Of a stretch of 64,000 nucleotides of DNA, positions 35,901 through 47,900 are shown one piece after another. Where the stretch lies: positions 13,961,511 to 14,025,510 of the forward strand of contig CM076956.1 in NCBI GenBank assembly GCA_039566865.1. The letters run 5' to 3'. Numbering within the stretch: the first letter of the stretch is position 1; every line of letters starts with the position of its first letter. A program made the translations under genes and the position numbers. The notes beneath the pieces were generated by a model. The model was not told the origin of the DNA, did not search any database, and saw only the letters and a list, made by a program, of their open reading frames with translations. Source of the stretch: Aurelia coerulea (taxonomy: Eukaryota > Cnidaria > Scyphozoa > Semaeostomeae > Ulmaridae).

Positions 35901-38900
35901 AAACATTGGTTGCCATGGTTACGGTGCTATATTTAGAATCTTGAAATTATCATCATTCGATACAGTATAGATATAAATTCAAAATAGCGAAATCTTGGCA
36001 TCCTGCTTTGCATACTTTAGCAGTGGTGAATAAAACTTTGGTTGGTTGGGAGGGGTGGATCTCCCTCAGGTGAGGTAGGGTTAAGGACTCAGCTGCCTTG
36101 GCCCTTTTAGTTGTGTCAGTTGCCTAACGGGCCTCAGTTGGTATAGTGGCCTTACTTACGTTTGTGGCTTCTTGTTTTAGTTGTTGAGTAGATGTAGTTG
36201 CGTTTCTTGGCTTAGTGGACTTGGTTGTTTCAGGACCTTTAGTGATCTTAGTTGCGTTATTGACCTTGGTAGCTTTAGTGGGCTTTCTTACGTTAGTTGG
36301 CGTCTCGTTTTAGTTGCTGAGTAGAGCTGGTTGCGTTCCTTGCCTTAGTAGAGTTGGTTATAGCTTGATGCTGTTTGATTTGATTTTTTCTTTTTTACCG
36401 ATGACAGCACTATGATGGCAGTCCCTCAGTTATAATAACTGATTTACAGGGGGCCATGGTAAAACTTAAAATAAGTAGCACTTTACAATATATACAATAG
36501 TTGTTAATCTAACGAAACTAAATTACAATTTTTCATTTGATGATTCATTTTTGCACCTCTTTTTGGAATGCTTTCAGGGTTGAAGACTTTCTAACTTCAG
36601 CGCCTTTTATGGCGTTAGTTGCCTTATTGGCCTCAGTTGCCTTGGTAGACTAACTTACGTTAGTTGCTGTCTTCTTTCAGTTGTAGAGTTGGTTTTGTGT
36701 TGTTTCTTTCTTTCCTACGTGAACTTAGTTGCCTCAGCGCCTTTAGTTGTGTTAGTTACAGTATTGGCCTTGCTTTGATGACCTTACGTACGTTCAATGA
36801 TATAGAGGCGCTTTCGGTTATATTATTGTATACGTTACGTAGGGTGATTGTTATGGTTGCCTTACTTGCTGTAATTGCTTTACTTGCCCCAAGTATTTTG
36901 TTGGAAAAGTTACAGGAGAAAATTAGTTGGGTATTGCCCTAGTAGCCTTTGTTGCCTAAGGTAACCCTAATCCGTCCGGGCTTAATCCGTATGGGCTTTT
37001 TTTAGCTACCATTTATGGGGGGGGGGGGTTTCCACCTCTCTGTGAAGCTGCCTTAGAGTCACCAGAATTCAATAGAGCTTGGTTCAGTTATAGAGCAAGT
37101 AGTTTGTAGCATGTAGTGCAATTTGGGTATGGTTGCCACGTATTATGTTGTCAAAGTGACATTATGAAGTTGAAAATCTGTAAAAATTAGGCTTTCAAAG
37201 TAATATTTGTGTTTAAAGACCATCTTGCATGAACTTTATGCAATTTTTGGTTAAATTTATCAACATAGCTGGTGGACAAATATCATGTTATTGAAAATGA
37301 CGATTTTGGAGTCATATTATGAGAGAAATTAGGGAATTCTGATGACGTAATTTTAGCCATTGCTTTTTTTAATGTAACAATAGAGAAAAAGAGGCTGCAA
37401 AATGGTGGTAACCTATTACAAATGGATCAATGGTGTTCATTGAATGGGGAAAGTTGGAGGAAATTCAAAAAATGTACTAATGAGGCCAAAATGGCAGCCA
37501 AAATGACATAATAATGAAAGATGCTGACATCAGCAAATTTCAGAAATTCTGACATAAAATGAACGCTCTTCATTTGCATATTCATTTGGTATGTGATGCT
37601 TCATAATTCAATCAAATCTTTCCATTGAACTCATAGAAAAACAATGATTTTGCTGCTACCTACTTCTAAATATGGGCATGTCACCTGGCTTGTGAGCTCT
37701 ATTATTCAAAAAATTTTCCGTCAAAATGTAGCTAATCAATAATAGACCTTTTCAAAGGTCTGGGACTGGCGCGCTACTTTTCTGGAAGATGGCGGATATT
37801 CTGCGAAGGGGAATACCCTTCTCACTGCAGATGTCGAAATGCAGTTGATATGAGATGAGCGAAGCAATGCAAGAAAAAGTGAATTTAACAACAGTTTATA
37901 TGCGCATAATGGACCAAAAGTGCCTACAAAGGCTTGCAACTTGAAAATACTGAGTTACTATCACATTTAAGTGATGTTTAACATTGCTTACACGGAAACT
38001 TCGATTATCGGCAAATTTGGATGTTATGATCGTAATTTGCCAATGTTAGATCTGTTTATGAATAGATGGAGCTTATCTATTGCCCTTTTAACCAATGGAA
38101 TGCGAAGGCACTTTTGGTACAAGTATGGAGGCAAATGTCTCCGTTGCCCCTTGAGCCTCGTAACAAAGGAGAGACTTTGCACTTTGGCGGGAAAATATTT
38201 CGTGATCAAATGTGTATTTGTCATTTCGTTCTGCTTCTGGCTTCTGAGGATCAAAGAAAAAGGTAACTGGTTTGCGACAGATCATTTATAAATGTTTAAA
38301 AAAAATGGACATTTCTTTATTATACAATGTGGAAGAGATGCCAAGTCAAAGACTTACTGAAGGCTATTGCTTTGCTCATGGTTTTGGTGACATATTGGCT
38401 GAGAGGCGCAATTTAGATGCAGTTTGTTTATGCTTGACTTTTTCAATCGGAGCAAAAGTTTTACAAATAAATAGGAGCCTTGTTTAGAAACGTGCAAGTT
38501 GAATTGCTTGGAGCAGGTAAGTGGCCTCATTTTATGAATATGTACAGAGAAGTACTTATTTGGAGCATCATAAGCCAAACTTTGTCAATAAACGCACTTA
38601 CAGAAACTAAAAGATGGAAGAGATTGTTTGTTTATTCTTTTGTTAACTTGATTTAGAAAGGCTTGCCCCGGTAGTTTCAGCATTGGGAGAAGTATGAATT
38701 TTAGTTCGTTTCTTAGCAGTTTTTGACATGCATTGGCATGCACTTAGTATTCCTGCAATATGCTCCACCACTCATTCATAAACAGAAATCCAAACTTTAC
38801 CTAACCAAATCCGAGGCCTTCACTTCATCATCAATGATCATGAAGTTCAAAATTCGCTGAAACAACTCAAGGAATAAGCTTCTCCTCCTCGTAAAAAGTG

Positions 38901-41900
38901 CTAAACATTGCGTTAATATGGGAGGCAAGTATTTGTTTTCATGCTGAAGCCTTTCTTGTCTTTTATGAACCATACAACTGGAGTTAAATGCCATATTATT
39001 TCCACAACTTCTCCCACTGCAACTCTGGTTCAGCATCGCGGAGAAGATTCCCTCGTATCCAGGGAGATATCCGCCATCTTCCAGAAAAGTAGCGCGCCCG
39101 TCCCAGACCTTTGAAAGGGTCTATTGGCAAAATTCAGGGAGGTTGGGGTGACAAAGCTGATTTTGTTTAACAACGTGGCAAGTAAAACCTCGAAGGGATT
39201 AGTTTCAAGATAATTTGCTTACTTGCTTGCTCACTTCCTTGAGTTATATCATTTACGTTGTTCTTAGTTAGTTATTTAGCTACTTTGTTGCAGTAGCATT
39301 TGCTGCGTTAGCTGTCCTAGCTGGTGGCGCCCTCTTGCTTGCCCTGGTTGCGATAGTAACGTTTGCTTCGTTTTCTGGTTTCTTTTTTTTATATTCATAA
39401 AATGTTACATTACATGTTACCTACTATATTTTCTAATTACTATACTACAATACAACACTACAGGTACGATACAACAGGCAGCAAAAGACAATGACTACGC
39501 CCGTGGCCATTAACATAAAGACATGCAAATAAATGAGATTAAGTAAAACATCTAGAAAAGGCTACGCATACAATACAATTAATTACTGACAAATTCTGGG
39601 AACTGTTTCACATTTGATGTAAGGCCAGCATAGGCGCACGATACCGAATGATAGGAACCCCAGACGACAGAACAGGGCTACTGGTTTTCAATGTAATCCT
39701 TTTGAAATACTCCGATTTTGTGTGGATGAACTTTGGTTCATACATCGTTTACCGAACATCAAGTGTGAAACAGACTTAACAAACGGGGAGCAAATAAAAC
39801 ACTTTGTGGCTGTGTGACGTATAATAAAAATTTGAGTTCAGCCAAACCGACCAGTTTTGTGGATAAAATTTAAGGTCATTTTTAGTATATTCTTATTTAC
39901 GTCATAAGAAAGGTCTTTATCACCATACAATAAATATTGTACTAGAACGTTGTTTGGAAGGCTGTTGATGTGAACAAATGGTTGTAATAATTCCGAAACT
40001 CCAGCGAGAAGATCTCGTCGGTGGATGCCGAATGAAGGGCAAAGCAACAAAAAGTGTTCTGTAACTTCAATCCCATCGTTCGTTGGGCACATTGGGTTCA
40101 CCGTATCTCTGAAATTATGCTTGAATTTATGAAAGTTCAATTTACTCAGACCAACCCTTATTTGGAAAAGATAAGCTAGGCCTATTGGGTCGTGAATGCC
40201 AAAACAGATTTTACAGGGGGGCGAATTATTGATAGAAGCTTTTTCTTAAAAACAGCAACAGACGGAGCGAGCCTTATTTCAGGATCAAGTTCATTCCATT
40301 CAGATAGGCAGTTTGGATAGAAGGTAGATTGAAATTTTTCTGTTCTTGCCCTTATTCGACCAATAACATCCTGGTTGCGAAAAGAATAGTTCGACTGATG
40401 AAGTGATGGGATAGGCTTCTTTGTGTACAAAGGGGTGAGATTATTCATTATCTTATAGAACAAGGTAAGGCGTCTACTCCACCTCCTGGAATTTAATGAC
40501 TCCCAGCCAAGCTCAGTGTACAGTTTTTCTCTGGATGTTCCCCTCCATGTTCCTGTTATAGCAAGAGCAGCTGAATACTGCACAGACTCCAATTTTTCCA
40601 TTAGATTTGACAAAATAATGTTTTGACTGAAATCACACACTTTAGCTGGAATATGATAAATAACATCTCCGTAGTCCAGATGGGGTCGCACATAAAGCTT
40701 GTATATTTCATTTAAGGTATGCCTTGGTAAATATTTGGAGAGATACTTTAGCAAACCAATGTCCTTTCTCGTTTTAGAGATAGCAGCTTTAATATGAGAT
40801 GAAAAGGAAAGTTTTGAGTCCAAGATAATACCTAGGTGTTTATGTTCGTCTACTCTTTTAACGGGTATGCTGTTAAAGATGATCACTGGATGATCTATTT
40901 CATTTCTTTTCCTCGAAAATAATAATTCAACAGCTTGCTTTTGGGGGTCAGGATTAAAGGACATCCTCCAATCATGGGCCCACTGACTAATTAGTTTCAG
41001 GTCATTGTTCATGTGTTCTGCAGCTTCATTGGTTTCTCTGGCAGCCGTAAACAAGGACGCATCATCAGCAAAAAGTTTAGCATTACATTCCAAATCTGCA
41101 GAGAGATCATTTATATACACAAGAAATAACAACGGTCCTAAAATAGAACCCTGGGGCACTCCTGCCAAAATATCTCCCCAATTAGAACACTGTCCATTCA
41201 GAACCGTTCGCTGTTTTCGATCCTCAAGAAAATTTTGGATAAGAGAAAGAAGTTGCCCAGAAACACCACATCGCTTCAGTTTGTAAATAAGACCCTCGTG
41301 CCATACCCTATCAAATGCTTTTGAAATATCGAGATACACGGAACGAGCATCCAGCGGGGGATTGCAGTCAAATGCCTGAAAAATTGTATGCGTTATAGAA
41401 AGTAATTGGTTGACTGTTGAGTCACCGGGACGAAAACCCGACTGATTGGGGTCGAGTAAATCACAGGAGACAAGATGTGAGTATAAAGAATCGTGCATAA
41501 GCTTTTCAAGGATCTTCCCAAAAATTGGTAGGAGAGAAATAGGACGGTAGTTACTCTTTAAATTTTTCTTGTTTTTCTTGCGAACCGGGACCACATTTGC
41601 ACACTTCCATATTTTAGGAAATATACCATGTCTCAAACAGTTCGTGAATATTATCCTGAGAGGAGTTACTAATGAAATATCGCTTAGTGTTATCATTCTT
41701 ATAGATATACCATCCCAGCCATGTGCTTTGTTAGGATTAAGTGATCTTATGATATTCAGTATCTTTTCCTCAGAGATGATAAATTCACCAATCAGATTAG
41801 AGATTCCTGGGGTATCTTGTGGAATCTTACTATCAGTGTCGATGGTCGTACATTGGAGTATGAAATAGTCTGTGCCTTTTCATAGGAAATAACTGTGCCT

Positions 41901-44900
41901 TTTCAGTGAAGTCCGTTATAAATAATCCATTTTCTATAAGAGGTGGTATTATAGGAATCTTTGCCTTATTCAGAACCGTATTAATTAAGTTCCAATAAGT
42001 TTTGCTAGATGTCCCTGGATTTGCTAAAGTTTGCCCTGTTTTATAGAGATATTTATTTTTGGCGTCCTCGATCATCCTTGCACCTTCAGATATCATATTT
42101 TGAATTCCTTCAAGCTTGTCATCTGGCTGGCCATTCCTCACAAAAGTTCTGTAAGCATGATTCTTTTTCCTTAAAAATGTTTTGACAGCTGGCGTAATCC
42201 AGGGTGCTTGGCGAGGTTTGATATTTTTACTTTGGTTCGGAATGAAATTAGAATAAATATTCAGTAACACTTCGTTAAGCAGTTTAACCTGTTAATTGGG
42301 ACATGCAATTTTGTCGAGATGCTCGTGCCAAGCAAACATTTCCATACTTTTTACAATGGCGATAGAATCAGCCTTATCATAATACCAAATCCTGCGGGTG
42401 TAGGGAGGTGGTACAATGTTCGAGACAGATAGTTTTCCATAAACAATTTGATGATGACAATGCTCGTGTAGAGATGGATGGACACCAGATTCGATAACGA
42501 GGTTTGGCTGATCAGTTAGAATTAAATCAATGCAGGATCTGGAATCTCCCATTAAGTGTGTTGGTTCTGAAATCAGCTGGTGAAGACCAAGGTCAGATGT
42601 AACTGGCTCAAATAGCTTTCCCTCATTATTTTCAATATCATTTTCCCACCACTGAGTGGAGCGACAGTTGAAATCGCCGGTGACAACAACGCAAAATGGA
42701 TTTTCAGCATGCAGTTTTGACAGCAATAGCTCAAAGTTTGTTATGAAATCATCAAATTCACTATGGTCTTGACTTGGACTTCTATAAATTACAACGAAAA
42801 AGTATTTTTTTCTATTTAACTGAATTTCACAAACAACACACTCAGGGAGGGTTACTAGGTCAGGACGTTCTTTTGAAGGGAGAGAATCCCTTACGTACAG
42901 CCCGACGCCGCCTCTTTTCATATTTTGTGGGTGGTTATTTTTGAGAAACGTATAGCAATTTAGTTCTATTTTCTCATTTTCTACTGTGCTATCAAGGTGA
43001 GTTTCTACAATCCCAATTAAGTCATAGTTGTAGACCGAGCTATATGCCTCGATAAGAGAAACTCTCAAAAAATCATGCGCGGTAATGCTATTCAAATTCC
43101 AACAGCAAAAATTAAATGTTTCTGGACCAGGGTTAGTTTCAACATCACCACTAAGCAAAATGGTCCTGCTGACCAGCCATTGAGTATGGAGTGTGTAGCA
43201 TGTTGTACACCCAATGTAAAAGTAGGCATACAGAAAAAGATATTTCTTAAAGGCAAGATGCTTATATCGAACAAGTTCAATAATGCTGTATGGGATTCGT
43301 TTTAGAAGTTCTAAAGTCGTATAAAGTGCGATCTTCGCAAATTGATGCACGCAGGCGAACAAGGGCAAGAAACATAACTGTGTTGCCACAGAGTGCACTG
43401 CAAGAAAATATATCATTGATGCAAGGGGCAGAACAAGGACTGAGATTGCAATAAAACAACAACAAAACCAGTAACGTGTAAGAACTTGAAAAAGAATTGA
43501 GAATGGACTAATAGTTTTGCTCAAGGGACAGGATATTTGAATGGATACACGGAAACACCCTATTGTTGCCCGCCATTGATTAACTTCAACCGGCATCGTC
43601 ACAAAGAACTCTTCTCGCTGCTGGTCCTAATAGCAAATCAACTACGATGTAGCCACCATTAACAATTAACAAACAACATAACAAATAAGTATACCCACAA
43701 TAACAAATGAAAAATATATTTCTCCCCACGAACATGAACAAAATAGGATAATACGACAGATATATAAACGAATAGACAAATCCTAGGAGGATAACAACAA
43801 CAACGTAATAAGTATAAACCGTGTTGTTTGTGTAAAGAAAGTTGCAGGGGAAATCTAAGAAAGTACGTTTTGAACCCATTTGGTACCAAGTAAACTAGTA
43901 CATTGTCGATAAACATTTATTTTGAAATGTATAAAAATGTGAATTCAATCATCAAGAGACAGTGTTCTTGAAATTCCAAAGAATTGCTACTTTTTTCTCT
44001 TCTCCGAGATTTGGGAATTAGCTCGAATGAAACAAGAAAAATTTGTGTTCTCCCTCCTGGGGAAACAACATTGAAGACACCAGCTATGACCAAACAAAAC
44101 GCGTGGAAATCAACAAAACTCCTTTGTCAGTAACTAGGGTAAGACGGGGTAAAGTGAACTACGGGGTAAAGTGAACTACTCAGAACATTCGCGCTTCCCT
44201 CCAAAAGTAAACATGTAATGATAAAACATGATTTATGCCCAATACTTTGTTATATGTGCTCACAGAAAATAAAAACATTTTTGCAAAATAGTTATTTCTG
44301 TTGTTGCAAAAAATCCCTTTACCCGAGGCAGTAAAAACAACCTCGGGAAATTATGGTTGTTATGTTTGGGCTCCTATCTTTGGTCTTAATTTTTGACCCA
44401 AAGACGAAATTCATTTCTATAATTGTTTTGATCGATTTGAAGAACATACCATGTGGTTACTTTTTCCAAAAGGAAAGGGCCAAGGAAGACTTTTTTGTAC
44501 GCTAACATAATAATTTAAAAGATCTACCGTCCAGTCGATATTTTGCTTCGACCGGGGTAAAGTGAACTACCCATGATTTTTTATTTTCTCATGTGAACAT
44601 GAAGTCAGATGAAGAAGACCTTTTAATCTCATTTGGTTCATAATTCTGTCTTCAGAAAATCATGATTTGCAGAATAATTTTTCGCTCTAATGACAGAAAT
44701 ATATTCTGATACCAGCTCCCTGAAAAACCTCCAAATATTTGACAGCCGAAGTTTGACCTTCATTCAAAAATGCGGTTACTGATCCAAGGATTTTGTTGGG
44801 ATTTGATGAAGCAAGCATACCTATCGACATGGAAAGGATAAATGGCCATAACTGTAAAATTAGAATATTGATAATTGTTATAGATTTATAACTATTTTTG

Positions 44901-47900
44901 GTTTTATTTCTGGGCGGAGGTTTCAGGGCAAAGTGAACTACTTTGAAAATATTGTTTTTCTTTGTCGTAATTTGGTATTTATATACAGTATAGTATTTTC
45001 CAAGTATATTCCCATTATTGTTCATCGACTTGTATTCAGGTCTCGCAATTTGACTCGAATTTGTGACTTAGACAATAGTTTTTGGTTAATATTTGATCTG
45101 CAAAGATCATTCTCAACATAGGTCACAATTTAATTTTTTTTTAATATCACTTTTGTGAAATTTTTGGGTTTGTTTCGTTTTGGCATGCAAAGAACTCCTT
45201 AGAGTTGCAAAATAAATCATGTTTTTTGGTATTACCAATATTATTTTGCCTTTATCGAACAATTGCTGAGTAGTTCACTTTACCCCGCTCTGGGGTAAAG
45301 TGAACTAGGCAGAGCGCTCGCCAAAGAAAGCTCTTTTGTGAGACAATGGAACAAGATTTGAAAAGTATTTTTGCTGGATAAACTGACCCAAAGACATAAT
45401 GTCAAAACAACGTAAAAAAGTTTGCCCTCAGCTACAATCTCTTTAGGATATCCTTGAAAAACCTCCAAAATAGTTGACTTTACCCCGTCTTACCCTATGT
45501 TATATGCCCTCACATCTTTGTCAGTAACTATGTTATATGCCCTTCACTTAGTGTCATCCCGGTATGCCTTGTATACTCTTAGAAAGAGCACCATTGTGAA
45601 GCACCATTGTAAAGGAAAAGGTATCACGTGATATGGGTGTGGTCACGTGACAGCCCCAAATTGGTGGTAATAATCGCTGGCATCGATCATGCACCCCACC
45701 ACCCTACAACCTCGTCCATACTTGCAGCGGGATGATGAAACCTTTAGAGTGCCGTTGTGAAGGAGAATACCGCTGGCAGAGGCCTGCCAGCCGCTGCGAA
45801 GGTGAATGAGCATGTGACGTCTGATGTGACTTCTTTGGTTGTTTACCAGCCAACACTGAGTGGTTTGTTCGTTGATGACCCTTGATAGCACCATCAAATG
45901 TCGTTAGTAACAATCGGCAGTCACTCAAAAAACAATAACCTGCTGAAGAAGGCTGCCAACAATTTTCCCCTGATGATACCCCAGCAGCAGGAGGTGCCCC
46001 CAAAATATGGACATCCTCGTGCACATATAGATTTTCCCGTCGATTCTTAGACGAAGAGCAAGCTTCCAGGACACGGGAGAGGTCTGGAAAAAGTGCGGCA
46101 GACAGACAAATTCAGCGTTTGATCTGACCGTCTCAGCGAGTAGTAATATAGACTAGGAATCCGAAGTTCGGAGTTCCTAGCTCCTGCGGAGGGCTTGGGC
46201 TCCTTCGGCGCCCGGGCCGCCTGCGGCGGCGGCTGTCGAGCTTCGCGCGCCACAGTGTCATTACTTTCAGTGTTATTTTCGTCGTTGGTGTGGTTGCTTT
46301 ATACTTGATCTTGTTATACGTCATTATTCTAGTTACCTTAGCTGATGTAGTTGCATTGGTGGATGAAGTGAGAATAGTTGCCGCAGTTCTTGACGTACCT
46401 GAAGTGTGTTAGTAGTGGGCCTTAATTAGTAGTAGGTCTTAATTAGTAGTAGGCCTTCTTAGTAGGCCTTCTTAGTAGGCGTTAATTAGCTCTCGTAGCC
46501 TTAATTAGCTGTAATTTTAGCTATTTATTTTCTAGCCTACTTTAAATAGATTTTAATAATAAAAATGATAACAAAAATAATAATGTCTGTAGTTATTGCA
46601 GTTAACTTTATTCTCTTCTTTTTTCATTAAATCACATGTTTTGTTCTTGTTTTCTAGCTATCATCTTGACTTTAGTGGCATTAGTAGCCCAAGGACGGGG
46701 TGGGGGAGCGGTAGTTTGCATTTAATTTAATCCATAATTTTTTAAAGAAAAATCCATAAAATTCCATACTAACCCCATTGTTTGAAAGAGTCCCGGAGGC
46801 CTTTTTGGGAAGAGAGATAGACCCCTTGGCTTCTTCAGGCAGCTTTTTTTTTGCTTCTGTAGGGTTGATTTAGTTGCCTGGTATTTGTTCACTTAGGTGT
46901 TTGTTTCTTTTGTGGCGTTAGTAGCCTTCGTTGTTTGCCTAAATTTTAGTGTATGCGCTATTTGTTTGGTAGAAATGATGTAGTCCTAGTTCTTGGCTTA
47001 GCGGCCATAGTAGCTTTTTTGCTGTTATTAACGGTACCATTGTTGTTGTGGTAGCGTTGTTCATTTGGTTGCCCAAGTAGCGTTTGTTGCGCTCATCCCT
47101 TGATTGAATGAAGTTGCTTTTCTTGCCTCATTGCCGTAAGTTACAGTTGCATTTCGTGACGTTTTAATTATTATGACCGCTTCGGTAGATCTCCAGTCTC
47201 CCTACTCGTAGAGCTTTATTCGTTTCAGTAGAGTTGATTTAGATTCCTTCGTTGCCCTAGTTGTATTTCTTTTTTTTTTGTGGCGTTGGTAGCGTTTGTT
47301 GTGGGAGAAATTAGTTGTTAACTTCGTTTTGGTATGTGCGTTATTTGGGCTGTAGTAGCTTTTGTGCCCTTAGTTGCTATCCTTGCTTTATTATTAGTGT
47401 TAGTTGTGCAAGGTAAACCTCGCTGTTCTGGTTGCATTAGTTGTTGAAGTTCCTCCCAGTAGCTTTAACTCCGTCCATTAACCCTATTTTAACCGGGGGG
47501 GGGGCGTTTTTCGCCCCCCCTATCGGATTTTTTTTAATAGCTCCCAAACGATGCAACCTACAATGCTGAAACTTCTTGACTTTTCCTAAAATTTAGTTGG
47601 CAATCAGAAAATAGAAATTTAAATACCTATTGTTTGACCACGTGACCACCACATGCCCATATTTGGAGAGTGGTCACAAAGAAATTCTTTAAAACGGCTC
47701 TAATTTCTTCCTTTGTTACTAAATCTCAACAATATATATACCATTCGATTCATCTCGATGAGTACTTTCATTTGATATATAATTTATTCATATTTGCTGA
47801 CATCAGCAGTTTATTATTTCTATGACGTCATCAATCTTTATGACGTCATATTCCTAATGAATGAGTAATTTTTCATACAAAACTGATGGAATTACCTCAA

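Larger units (their letters stand above)
39390..43920 (-). mobile_element. Near full-length CR1-like LINE with 2A-like motif
   Basis: On the minus strand, in order: hydrophobic N-terminus, 2A-like peptide, AP endonuclease, linker, reverse transcriptase, a Cys-rich C-terminal segment, and a 3'UTR ending near 39390. Inactivated by one in-frame stop (42292-42294) and two frameshifts, so it looks recent. The 5' boundary is uncertain. It sits inside Helitron-like unit H1. Confidence 0.85.
35217..46152 (-). mobile_element. Helitron-like unit H1 (with nested elements)
   Basis: The minus-strand 3' end at 35217-35220 is CTAG followed by T. It is preceded by an 8-bp stem GGCGCGGC-GAA-GCCGCGCC eight bases away, as in Helitrons. 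The 5' end at 46152 reads TCTATATTACTACTCGCTGA. Own sequence: a minisatellite at 35221-36960 and 39207-39390, and a CACGTG-containing region at 45498-46152. All else is later insertions. No Rep/helicase ORF, so non-autonomous. Confidence 0.5.

Noticed and set aside
37971..38578. Cluster of 65-106-codon ORFs on both strands
   Set aside because: Inside a TA-flanked TIR element; no transposase motif such as a DDE/D signature could be found.
43586..43916. Hydrophobic ORFs upstream of the LINE ORF (85-97 codons, minus strand)
   Set aside because: They overlap the LINE start in other frames, and A/T-rich 5'UTR explains the Tyr/Phe/Ile content; no conserved feature.
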